7,406 nucleotides of DNA from Deltaproteobacteria bacterium (GCA_030631875.1 DAOVKH010000084.1:1-7406), one strand, 5' to 3'; positions 1-5,917 are shown, numbered from the stretch's first letter. Notes: generated from the letters alone by a model not told the origin. Numbers and translations are program-made.

Positions 1-345
1 AACAGACGGCGGTGGCGGATGAACAACCCTCCTCGTCGTCGAAGGCTCGCCCAATGAAGCCACGTGGCTATATGTGGTGTAGGCAAAGACGAGCGGAAGA
101 ATAAGCAATAGCAGATACCTTAAGAGGCTCCGCCCGTATAGAACCCTGATGATGGGATTGAATAACTCGGCAGAACCCTCGTCGGTCGATGTCATTACAA
201 GCAGTATTACAATGATACTCAATATCATATATATACTTAAGACACTCGCCGGCAGAGGCGTACCCGTTATAATCGTCGGCACCTTAAAGAGAAGGTAGAC
301 GACCACTACGGCAACTATAAATTTAATGGGTGCGGTCGCCTTCAT
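1..345 (-). CDS. Three-helix membrane protein, 5' part only; probable membrane-bound cytochrome c
   Basis: The frame opens at an ATG at 345 and runs 115 codons without a stop to the window edge, so the C-terminus is missing. The ATG overlaps the TGA of the upstream cytochrome c gene in an ATGA arrangement, and a GAGGAAG ribosome site lies just upstream; both fix the start. Hydrophobic segments lie at about residues 8-22, 35-52 and 74-92, with a Pro-Thr-rich stretch after the second. After the third helix the chain becomes polar and reaches a PPPPS linker at about 110-114. The upstream cytochrome c has a similar layout: a helix ending YTAY, then EPSPPPV, then its heme domain. Here the helix ends YTTY, followed by EPS and PPPPSV. 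I infer that a periplasmic heme c domain follows outside the window, but no CXXCH motif is visible here. It is the last visible gene of the oxidase operon. Family not recognised. Confidence 0.75.
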   Translation of the reverse strand, partial: MKATAPIKFIVAVVVVYLLFKVPTIITGTPLPASVLSIYMILSIIVILLVMTSTDEGSAELFNPIIRVLYGRSLLRYLLLLILPLVFAYTTYSHVASLGEPSTTRRVVHPPPPSV

Positions 346-851
346 CTTGCACTTCCTCTTAAAGAAACTCCTTCAATATAATCTACTACAGCCCGAACCT
401 CTCGCTCCGTCAATTCGGCAGGCGGCAGAGTAACACTCTTCATAGGGCTCGGCTCTCCCTTAAGCGCAAATCCCTCGACTACATAGACCGAAGGGCGTAG
501 CATTGATTCACGTATATACGCGCGCGCGTCTTTGGCACTACCTCTATAGGCCGAGTCATTTATGCGTAACGCCGCCACGTTGAATATATCTTTAAGCGAT
601 GGTGCGCGCCCGCCACTGCCATCGTGGCATAGCGCGCACGCTCCTCGCCCGTGGTAGATGCGTTTGCCTAATGTCATTAAGTCCTCTCTTAAATCTTCTG
701 TCGTATTACTTCCGGGCATATTGATGACGGGTGGCGGCGACGGCTCAATGCGAGGAACATGCAACTCAACGTATGCCGTATAGAGGAGTACGACGCAGAC
801 GGAAAATATGACGACCTTTAGATTAGAGCTCATCTCTATCACCGAGTTCAT
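342..851 (-). CDS. Membrane-anchored monoheme cytochrome c
   Basis: A 169-residue protein with an uncleaved N-terminal anchor (about residues 12-28), a proline-rich linker (PSPPP, 37-41) and a class I cytochrome c domain. Heme is attached at C72-A-L-C75-H76. The likely sixth ligand is M137 in PSPMKSV, followed by the usual C-terminal helix (about 147-161). With the N-terminus inside, the heme domain would lie in the periplasm. The start at 851 is favoured over the internal ATG at 833 because GGAGG sits 5 bases upstream of it (857-861). This start overlaps the end of the oxidase gene by 29 bases. The 3' end overlaps the next gene by 4 bases (ATGA), so translation is probably coupled on both sides. 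Sitting directly after an oxidase subunit that lacks a quinol signature, it is the natural candidate to deliver electrons to it. That role is inference. Confidence 0.93.
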   Translation of the reverse strand: MNSVIEMSSNLKVVIFSVCVVLLYTAYVELHVPRIEPSPPPVINMPGSNTTEDLREDLMTLGKRIYHGRGACALCHDGSGGRAPSLKDIFNVAALRINDSAYRGSAKDARAYIRESMLRPSVYVVEGFALKGEPSPMKSVTLPPAELTEREVRAVVDYIEGVSLRGSAR

Positions 852-2571
852 CTTCGCCTCCGAGCCAGCGCCGGTTCAGATAAAATATAAATACTATCAT
901 CGACATGAAGACGAGCGTCCCTATAGAGACCACGCGCGTTGCCTCCTGTATCGAAGGCGTGAATGCCTCTGGCGAGTTATCGCGAACGACCCCATATACG
1001 TGCCAGTGCTTGCGTATCGCCGAACGCACAAAACCCATGAGCCCCATGAGCCAAGTAAAACTGACGGCAAGGAGTATGAGGGCGTACTGGCTTCTATCAC
1101 CTATCTCGCCCCACCGAAGCCTCCACTCCTGCCGTGCGTGGCGGTAGATAAAGAACTCCAGTATAGAGACGACCGTTATGGCTATGAGCGTCGATAGTAC
1201 CTGAATGACACTTGAGATAATCTTATATGTTGAGTCGGCAAAGTAGCCGTAGTAGACACCGACAAAGATTATATTCACGACGGCCGCCGTCATTACAGCC
1301 GCCTGTATTGCCTTTAAAGAACCGGCCCTCTTATGAACGGCCTCTCTAGGCGCGCGACGGTAGAATATAAAACTTATGAATGTAGCGAGTATCATTATAT
1401 TAACGGCAATGTTCTTGGCAGGCATCAACCCAAGAGGTGCAAGCAACGGATGGTAGCTCCCGCCCATAGCGGCACTCTCTGTTGGGCTAAGTATCGGGTT
1501 ATGCGGTGTTAGCCAGACTAAGAACGAGACGGCAACGGCAACGGCTATATACTTTACATACGGCAGGTAACGCCTGCCTCCGAAGACCCTCTCAAGTCCG
1601 CACCATAGATAATAATTGACGGCCAAAAAGAGCGCGCCTATAAGCACGGCCTGCACGACAAAGACCCAGCCGAATATTCCGCCCATCAACCCCATGCCCA
1701 TCTCCTGGCTATAGGCGTATATCTCTGCCGTTAGCCAATAGCCCGCAAATGGCAGAGGCAACAATGCGGCGATGGATATTATACTTGCCGTATAACCCAT
1801 CCAATCGTAGTGGGCACGTTCTTCTTTACGGCGCGCCGATAAGAACCTATAGGCGGCGTAAGCCGCCACTATCGCACCGCCGAATGCTATGTTGGCTATA
1901 AACCTGTGGAGGTTCATCGGGTGCCAGAGCGGATTGTTTATCGCCTCGAATAAGCCAGCCTTCAATACGCCGTAGCGATCAACTCCGGCAGGCGTCATCA
2001 TGAAGGTCGTCCATGCGTTGGCGATGAACATTATAGCCGTGCCCGTGATATTAAGGGTAAAGCCGATGAGTATGTGTACGCGTTTGCTACGCCCTTTGCT
2101 CATAGCCTTCCACCTGAAGCAATAAACGTAGAGCAAGACCGCGTCAATTAAGAATATCGCTATATAAAAGAAAAAAGTCGGGCTGAAGATATCTGTCATA
2201 TAGCCCATGAACTTCGGATAAAAGAAGAAGAGTGCTATAGCAAATACTATGCCCAGGGCGACGGTAAAGATGTGTGCCGTAGTGCTTACGCGTATGAACT
2301 CGCGCGCCAAGCGGTCGTAACGACCATCTTTAGTAAGAACGCCTACGACCTCAAGGATTAATACGAATATGGGTACGGCAAGTATAAAGGCCGCAAACCA
2401 GAGGTGGGTCTGTGCCAAGAGCCAGACGGTTATGCGTGGGCTTACGCCTATGGTTCTATAGGCCTCAGAGCCTTCGGCCATAGGCGCACCAAAGGCCTCC
2501 GCCGTAAAGACGAAGGACAGGAGTGCTATAAAGAAGATGCCTCTTATGGCAAGCTTACCCCCCATAGACAA
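823..2571 (-). CDS. Cytochrome bd-like oxidase subunit I (divergent CydA superfamily)
   Basis: A 582-residue polytopic membrane protein with a probable signal peptide (about 1-26, AEA before the cut) and about 13 helices (roughly 49-77, 97-118, 130-153, 165-190, 222-245, 257-283, 295-322, 335-355, 386-403, 419-443, 449-475, 493-516, 545-566). E. coli CydA is shorter and has nine. By-eye alignment to CydA gives H56 in QTHLWF for H19, H222 in NLHRFIAN for H186, and a Met in VNIMIL (about 391) for M393. The ANAWTTFMMTPAG segment matches ANGWMQNP. CydA's E99, the glutamates before GRQPW, and the GRQPW motif itself are not kept; the last is IRKHW followed by HVYGVVRD. The long Q-loop seems absent. 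This suggests a bd-superfamily oxidase that does not take electrons from quinol directly. The start is TTG at 2571 (AGGGG 7 bases upstream) or ATG at 2565. No CydB is seen. Family membership is firm; heme content and donor are inferred. Confidence 0.9.
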   Translation of the reverse strand: MSMGGKLAIRGIFFIALLSFVFTAEAFGAPMAEGSEAYRTIGVSPRITVWLLAQTHLWFAAFILAVPIFVLILEVVGVLTKDGRYDRLAREFIRVSTTAHIFTVALGIVFAIALFFFYPKFMGYMTDIFSPTFFFYIAIFLIDAVLLYVYCFRWKAMSKGRSKRVHILIGFTLNITGTAIMFIANAWTTFMMTPAGVDRYGVLKAGLFEAINNPLWHPMNLHRFIANIAFGGAIVAAYAAYRFLSARRKEERAHYDWMGYTASIISIAALLPLPFAGYWLTAEIYAYSQEMGMGLMGGIFGWVFVVQAVLIGALFLAVNYYLWCGLERVFGGRRYLPYVKYIAVAVAVSFLVWLTPHNPILSPTESAAMGGSYHPLLAPLGLMPAKNIAVNIMILATFISFIFYRRAPREAVHKRAGSLKAIQAAVMTAAVVNIIFVGVYYGYFADSTYKIISSVIQVLSTLIAITVVSILEFFIYRHARQEWRLRWGEIGDRSQYALILLAVSFTWLMGLMGFVRSAIRKHWHVYGVVRDNSPEAFTPSIQEATRVVSIGTLVFMSMIVFIFYLNRRWLGGEDELGDRDEL

Positions 2572-2668
2572 ACGAAAGCCCCTTTGCGCTTAGAACCAAG
2601 ACGTCGAACAGAATAAAGAGGCCGCTCAAGACGACCGCCGACAGAGCGTATAACACCGCGTGCTTCAT
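2555..2668 (-). CDS. 37-residue single-helix membrane peptide, candidate small oxidase subunit
   Basis: ATG at 2668 to TAA at 2557-2555 encodes 37 residues: MKHAVLYAL, a continuous hydrophobic helix to about residue 28 with one acidic residue inside it (D22), then KGLSFVYGG. An AGGGG ribosome site lies 9 bases upstream. The end of the gene overlaps the start of the oxidase gene by 11-17 bases, so the two are almost certainly translated together. Classical bd oxidases carry a single-helix subunit of about this size (CydX, 37 residues in E. coli; CydS in bacilli) that stabilises the hemes. I see no clear sequence likeness to CydX, and here the gene lies upstream rather than downstream. That it is a subunit rests on size, topology and position. 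Another reading is a leader peptide used only to couple translation, but the clean helix argues for a real product. Confidence 0.65.
   Translation of the reverse strand: MKHAVLYALSAVVLSGLFILFDVLVLSAKGLSFVYGG
2579..2583 (-). promoter_or_regulatory. Ribosome binding site of the oxidase gene, bears on its start
   Basis: AGGGG (minus strand) ends 7 bases before a TTG at 2571 and 13 bases before an ATG at 2565. The spacing favours the TTG, while codon preference favours the ATG. The two proteins differ by two residues (MSM versus M). The site lies inside the upstream 37-codon gene, so initiation here may depend on ribosomes finishing that gene. Confidence 0.45.
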
Positions 2669-2676
2669 AAGATTAA

Positions 2677-2725
2677 ACCCCTAATACTTTGATATTGTAT
2701 ATAACTTTATACCACAAATAGGGGT
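2677..2725 (-). promoter_or_regulatory. Inverted repeat spanning the ribosome site of the oxidase operon leader
   Basis: ACCCCTA at 2677-2683 and TAGGGGT at 2719-2725 are perfect 7-base inverted arms separated by 35 AT-rich bases. On the minus strand the arm nearest the gene contains the AGGGG ribosome site of the 37-residue peptide. If transcription starts upstream of 2725, pairing of the arms in the mRNA would hide that site. If it starts between the arms, they could instead be a protein-binding site. The AT-rich interior must hold or adjoin the promoter, but no convincing -35/-10 pair was found. Confidence 0.35.
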
Positions 2726-2781
2726 CTCTTTAAAACTTCTCTTCTTTATGCGATGAGGTTACGTGAGATAGTACAAAAAGG

Positions 2782-2817
2782 AAAAGAGCAGAGGAAGCCC
2801 AACTCCCCTGCTCTTTT
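2782..2817 (-). terminator. Intrinsic terminator after the cupin gene
   Basis: Arms AAAAGAGCAG (2782-2791) and CTGCTCTTTT (2808-2817) are perfectly complementary over 10 bases and close a 16-base loop. Read on the minus strand, the stem ends in a T-rich run (TTTTCCTTTTT). It lies about 40 bases past the cupin stop codon and before the oxidase operon, so the cupin gene is a separate unit. The stem also has a short T-run on the plus strand and could work both ways. Confidence 0.88.
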
Positions 2818-2857
2818 ATCGTTGAGGTATCCTGGAGGCGTAAAAGGAAGGAAGTTT

Positions 2858-3196
2858 CTACGCCCTTACTTCCATCCCAGCCGGTTGAACCGTGGCCTGG
2901 GATACAACAAGCTCTGAATCGGCTTTAATCTGATGCCATACGTTCTTTGGCGCAAGCACTACACAGCCAGCCTCAAGTGCAATGGTCTCTTCCGTGCCAT
3001 CATCAAGGTAAAAAGTTCCCGTACCCTCGTGAACAAAGAATACCTGATCGCCCTCAGGATGCCTATGGTAGGCAAGCACCTGACCGGCCTTAAAGTAATA
3101 TGTATCCTGACCAATACTATCGGTCTTTATGTAAGATACCTTCTTTACCGCATCCTCGGAAAGTTCTTTCTTTGCAATAACGTTGACTGCTTCCAT
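2858..3196 (-). CDS. Small single-domain cupin protein
   Basis: A 112-residue protein that is essentially one cupin beta-barrel. Motif 1 is G38-x5-H44-x-H46, then Q51 where most cupins have the Glu ligand, ending in the G58-x-G60 turn. Motif 2 is G77-x5-P83 followed by H88. H44, H46, Q51 and H88 form a plausible metal site. There is no signal peptide, so it is cytoplasmic, and no DNA-binding domain is attached. Cupins of this size include sugar isomerases, dioxygenases and storage-like or sensor proteins, so the substrate cannot be named. The ATG at 3196 has a strong GGGAGGAAT ribosome site upstream. The gene has its own sigma70-type promoter and its own terminator, and its neighbours do not suggest a pathway. 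The family call is firm; the function is unknown. Confidence 0.93.
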   Translation of the reverse strand: MEAVNVIAKKELSEDAVKKVSYIKTDSIGQDTYYFKAGQVLAYHRHPEGDQVFFVHEGTGTFYLDDGTEETIALEAGCVVLAPKNVWHQIKADSELVVSQATVQPAGMEVRA

Positions 3197-3241
3197 TGTA
3201 AAATATTCCTCCCTGTTGTTTTTAGTTTTTGAGTAAAGCCG

Positions 3242-3278
3242 GTGAAATACTTAACAATTTCATTCCCGACCATTTCAC
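3242..3278. repeat. Three 7-base repeats at 15-base spacing in the cupin leader
   Basis: On the plus strand GTGAAAT starts at 3242, ATTTCAT at 3257 and ATTTCAC at 3272. The outer pair are perfect inverted arms, and the middle copy is a direct repeat of the third with one change. The starts are exactly 15 bases apart. The block begins right after the predicted cupin transcription start, so it could be a leader hairpin or an operator. It may also be chance in AT-rich DNA. Confidence 0.35.
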
Positions 3279-3286
3279 TCAGGTAT

Positions 3287-3315
3287 AGTGTAGCTTAGAA
3301 TTTGCGAGCTGTCAA
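3287..3315 (-). promoter_or_regulatory. Sigma70-type promoter of the cupin gene
   Basis: On the minus strand a perfect TTGACA (-35, at 3315-3310) is followed after 17 bases by TACACT (-10, at 3292-3287). Transcription would start near 3280, giving a leader of about 84 bases before the cupin ATG at 3196. The spacing is ideal and the -35 perfect; the -10 matches consensus at four of six bases. Confidence 0.65.
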
Positions 3316-3333
3316 CAGGGGCGTTAATTTTTA

Positions 3334-3361
3334 TTGAAAAAAATTCTGACCACTGTAGTAT
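3334..3361 (+). promoter_or_regulatory. Possible promoter of gatC
   Basis: TTGAAA at 3334-3339 and TAGTAT at 3356-3361 are separated by 16 bases. A second candidate lies closer to the gene: TTGAAA at 3373-3378 and TAATCT at 3396-3401, 17 bases apart. Either would serve gatC, which has no plus-strand gene in front of it in this window. I cannot choose between them. Confidence 0.4.
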
Positions 3362-3439
3362 CAGGCAACCCCTTGAAATAAAGTGCCCTGCGTGCTAATC
3401 TAATGGCTCTTTCATTAAAAAAATACGGAGTTCTAAGAA

Positions 3440-3733
3440 ATGGCTATAACGGAAAAAGAAGTCTTACGTGTGGCAGAGCTTGCAAGGCTTAATCTCACTA
3501 AGGAAGACGCTACGACCTACACAACTCAACTCCAGCGCATACTCGCCCACGTTGAGAACCTATCTCAGGTAGATACCGAAGGTGTTGAGCCGATGACGAC
3601 GGGATGTAGCGCGGATAAGAAGTACGCATTGCGTGAAGATGTAGTAGAAAAACCACTGTCGAGAGAAGATGCGCTTAGAAACGCCCCCGAGCAGGAGAGC
3701 GGCTGCTTTAAAGTACCGCAGATAATCGAATAA
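3440..3733 (+). CDS. gatC: Asp/Glu-tRNA amidotransferase subunit C
   Basis: GatC wraps around GatA and GatB in the GatCAB complex, which converts misacylated Asp-tRNA(Asn) and Glu-tRNA(Gln) to the amide forms in the cytoplasm. The 97-residue protein is full length for the family. It has the N-terminal helical part (EVLRVAELARLNLT), the middle helix ending in VDTEGVEPM, the LREDVV segment, and the C-terminal NAPEQESGCFKVPQIIE, where family members typically read NAPE..G.FKVP..I. ATG at 3440 has a CGGAG ribosome site 9 bases upstream. In most bacteria with a gatCA(B) cluster gatA follows directly; here it comes about 2.2 kb later, past two opposite-strand genes. gatC ends only 14 bases from the convergent anti-sigma gene with no terminator between. 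No gatB is in the window. Confidence 0.97.
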   Translation: MAITEKEVLRVAELARLNLTKEDATTYTTQLQRILAHVENLSQVDTEGVEPMTTGCSADKKYALREDVVEKPLSREDALRNAPEQESGCFKVPQIIE

Positions 3734-3747
3734 CAATGAAGCACCCG

Positions 3748-5061
3748 TTACCTGCCTTGTTTCACCTCTTCAAGCAGTTGCCTGTACTTACCCTCTAAGA
3801 CCCTATATAGTTCTCTGTACCTTACCATCTCTTCTTTTGAGAGGACGGCTGCGACGGCCCTATTCCTCGTCTCATATATGGCGACGATCGCCTCGCGGTT
3901 CTCCAAAAGCCCGTCAATGGCGGCCTCACGCCTCTCCATATAATCGGGAGAGGCTTTGGGTATCCCTATAACCTTACGCACAAGAAAGAGACGGGCTAAG
4001 TAGATGGGGCGTGTGTCCATATCGTACTCACCCAATATAGAGACTACCTTACCGACCTTAATGTCGCTTAGAGCAAGCTCATCCTTGAACCAACCCCTGC
4101 GCGCGTCTTCAATGGCTGACCACGCATCATCGGCGTTACCTCCGCCCTCTTCCATAAAGTAATGTATTTCTGTATAGACGCTTACCTCACCATATGCACC
4201 ATAATAGATTGTTTCTTCAAATGCCACGTCACCCTCTATCGCGTCGACGTAATCTGCCTTTACCAAAGATTCCCTCTTTTGCTCTAAGACTGCGTCGACT
4301 TCCATAACAGGAGAGTAGCCATGCAGACCAACGGCTTCACCCTCAGGAGCCGTAGCTGTGTTTAAGGTTGGAGCACTTGGCACGGCCTCCTCTAAGGTCG
4401 CCCTCTTCTTTACGGACTTTATCTTTAAGGGCTTCGCCACTTGACGCCCTACACTCACTGGCTCGGCCTCTTCTTTACCGGCCTCTTCCTTAAAGGAGGA
4501 GTCGATAGATACCTCTACCCTATCCTCCTGAACACTTGGCAGAGGTGAGGTGGTCTTTGCCTTAGCCGCCAACTTCTCTGTAGCCTCGAATTGCCTCTCC
4601 ATACTCTTAGACTCAGGCACCGTAGCGACATCTGCAAGCTCGGCTATATGGTTCTCCTTCTTTGCGTCGTTCCATACGGACGTACCGACGAATAACAACA
4701 GCACGGCGGCCACAGGGATGATCGTACTTGCGTAACGACGGAAGGTACTCGCCCTGTGCTTTGGAGGCAGAGAGACCACCCGACCCGTAGATATCTTTAG
4801 CTCTTGACGGACGGCTCTCTCCATAATATCAAATGCCTCGGGCGTAGGCATGGGAGGCTCTGCTGAATCACTCCTACCAGTGCTAACGGTATCGGGCGCT
4901 GACTTAAGCTCTGTCAATAGGAGACGCATCTCGCTCAGCTCAGCAAGGCATATGGCACACTCCGGCAGATGCGCGTCAATGAAGCCCGCATGCTTCGGGT
5001 CGAGCAACCCCTCTGCCATATCTATTAACAGACCCGATTCTTTTATCTCGTTACACTTCAT
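3748..5061 (-). CDS. Membrane zinc-finger anti-sigma factor with large extracytoplasmic domain
   Basis: A 437-residue protein. The N-terminus is a zf-HC2 anti-sigma domain with C3 and H31-x3-C35-x2-C38 as zinc ligands; this fold holds ECF sigma factors inactive. A single transmembrane helix lies at about 110-130. Next comes a Lys/Glu/Ala/Ser-rich linker (about 131-235), then about 200 extracytoplasmic residues with a Tyr-rich, probably beta-containing part (about 265-300) and a long charged helical end (about 370-437). I do not recognise this sensor domain. The helical end loosely recalls CpxP/Spy or CnrX-type sensors, but there is no clear LTxxQ motif or metal cluster. The ATG at 5061 follows the sigma-factor stop by 9 bases, so the pair is one operon. 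The signal is unknown. Release by regulated proteolysis or by a conformational change would both be possible. Confidence 0.9.
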   Translation of the reverse strand: MKCNEIKESGLLIDMAEGLLDPKHAGFIDAHLPECAICLAELSEMRLLLTELKSAPDTVSTGRSDSAEPPMPTPEAFDIMERAVRQELKISTGRVVSLPPKHRASTFRRYASTIIPVAAVLLLFVGTSVWNDAKKENHIAELADVATVPESKSMERQFEATEKLAAKAKTTSPLPSVQEDRVEVSIDSSFKEEAGKEEAEPVSVGRQVAKPLKIKSVKKRATLEEAVPSAPTLNTATAPEGEAVGLHGYSPVMEVDAVLEQKRESLVKADYVDAIEGDVAFEETIYYGAYGEVSVYTEIHYFMEEGGGNADDAWSAIEDARRGWFKDELALSDIKVGKVVSILGEYDMDTRPIYLARLFLVRKVIGIPKASPDYMERREAAIDGLLENREAIVAIYETRNRAVAAVLSKEEMVRYRELYRVLEGKYRQLLEEVKQGR

Positions 5062-5070
5062 CTTGCCCCG

Positions 5071-5613
5071 CTAATTTTTATCCTTAAGGTTCTTTATTGC
5101 GTGGTGGTAATTGGCCTTTACCGTGCCGACCGAACGCCCTAAGAGCTCGGCTATCTCAACGTATGTGAGATCTTCGTATATGCGAAGCATAAGGGTCTCT
5201 CTCTGCGCCGAAGGCAGAGCGTCGACGCACTCTCGTAAGACGGCTGCCTCTTCGCCCTCTGCTACCGCCTCGGCGACTCCCTGCAAGGGTGAGACACTCG
5301 TAGCCTCTAAGAACTCTTCCTTACTCGCACTCGAAAAGGCCGGATCTCGCGCCAAGCTCCTTCGATGGTTCTTCGATAAGTTTACGGCTATCTTAAATAA
5401 CCACGTACGAAACTTCGACCTACCCTCAAAGCCCTCGGCCTCTTGGAATACCTTTACAAAGGTCTTCTGGGTCAGCTCCATGGCATCATCGACATTACCC
5501 ACCATGCGATAGATAAAGCAGTACAGCGCTTCTTTATGACGGCCAAAGAGTTCAGTAAAAGCACCTTCATCGCCGTCGATATAGCTTTTAAGGAGTACAA
5601 TATCCAAATCCAT
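5071..5613 (-). CDS. ECF-type (group 4) RNA polymerase sigma factor
   Basis: A 180-residue protein with only the two ECF sigma domains. Sigma2 (about 10-85) has DDAMELTQKTFVKVFQ, the FEGRSKFRTWLFKIAVN segment that melts and reads the -10 element, and NHRR at its end. A variable linker (about 86-125) follows. Sigma4 (about 127-178) has LPSAQRETLMLRIYEDLTY and the helix-turn-helix IAELLGRSVGTVKANYHHA that reads the -35 element. ATG at 5613 has an AAAGG ribosome site 9 bases upstream. The next gene, 9 bases downstream, encodes its anti-sigma factor, so activity is probably set by an envelope signal. The ECF subgroup cannot be assigned by eye. Genes it controls are unknown; its own promoter is a candidate. 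Confidence 0.96.
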   Translation of the reverse strand: MDLDIVLLKSYIDGDEGAFTELFGRHKEALYCFIYRMVGNVDDAMELTQKTFVKVFQEAEGFEGRSKFRTWLFKIAVNLSKNHRRSLARDPAFSSASKEEFLEATSVSPLQGVAEAVAEGEEAAVLRECVDALPSAQRETLMLRIYEDLTYVEIAELLGRSVGTVKANYHHAIKNLKDKN

Positions 5614-5649
5614 ATATCAGAGCCTTTGTATAGATAAGCTCCCAATAAC

Positions 5650-5678
5650 TTAGACACCGCGGGAGTCGATATGGTTTA
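5650..5678 (-). promoter_or_regulatory. Possible self-regulated ECF promoter of the sigma/anti-sigma operon
   Basis: On the minus strand TAAACC (5678-5673) is followed after 17 bases by GTCTAA (5655-5650), giving a start about 30 bases before the sigma-factor ATG. The AAC core in the -35 and a GTC/TCTA-like -10 recall ECF promoters, and many ECF factors activate their own operon. No convincing sigma70 pair was found here. The evidence is weak: short motifs in one copy. Confidence 0.3.
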
Positions 5679-5721
5679 GTCTACATACTTAAGATACCAC
5701 GAAGCGGTAGCGCGGACAAGG

Positions 5722-5738
5722 AGAGTAAATCCTACTCT
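5722..5738. repeat. Short perfect inverted repeat, AGAGTA-5-TACTCT
   Basis: Six-base arms AGAGTA (5722-5727) and TACTCT (5733-5738) flank five bases, in the divergent region upstream of both the sigma factor and gatA. The size and symmetry suit an operator half-site pair. The hairpin is too weak and lacks a proper T-run to be a good terminator. Confidence 0.3.
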
Positions 5739-5888
5739 ATTACTTTTCTACGGTTTTATGGCACTTTTTGCCCTGTTTACCCTATAAAATAGAATACCGG
5801 GCAACCAACGCTTAACCGTCCCGTCACCAATATCTTCCACACCGCCGTCTTAACGAATACTCTGAGCATAGGCGTATAAAAAAGGTGT

Positions 5889-5917
5889 TTGTAAAAAGCG
5901 GGCTAACGAGTTATAAT
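5889..5917 (+). promoter_or_regulatory. Sigma70-type promoter of gatA
   Basis: TTGTAA (5889-5894), a 17-base spacer, and a perfect TATAAT (5912-5917). Transcription would start near 5924, about 40 bases before the gatA start. This is one of the two best promoters in the window. It explains how gatA can be expressed although it is cut off from gatC. Confidence 0.75.

Noticed and set aside
808..1197. 129-codon plus-strand frame opposite the oxidase gene
   Set aside because: Antisense shadow of a well-supported membrane protein; rich in Arg and Tyr with no domain and no independent promoter.
2404..2616. 70-codon plus-strand frame near the oxidase start
   Set aside because: Antisense to the oxidase signal peptide and the 37-residue gene; no ribosome site or recognisable content.
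2933..3232. 99-codon plus-strand frame across the cupin gene
   Set aside because: Antisense to a clear cupin whose metal-site residues all lie in the minus-strand frame.
4550..5512. Plus-strand frames opposite the anti-sigma and sigma genes
   Set aside because: Low-complexity Ser/Ala-rich shadows of genes with clear domains on the other strand.
5472..5657. 61-codon minus-strand frame overlapping the sigma-factor start
   Set aside because: It is out of frame with the ECF sigma factor, which carries the conserved motifs and a good ribosome site.
5760..5772. GGCA-CTTTT-TGCC mini hairpin considered as a terminator
   Set aside because: Only four base pairs and no T-run after the stem on either strand.
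5758..5787. Nine-codon plus-strand frame (MALFALFTL) upstream of gatA
   Set aside because: Too short, no ribosome site, and upstream of the gatA promoter, so it would not be in that transcript.
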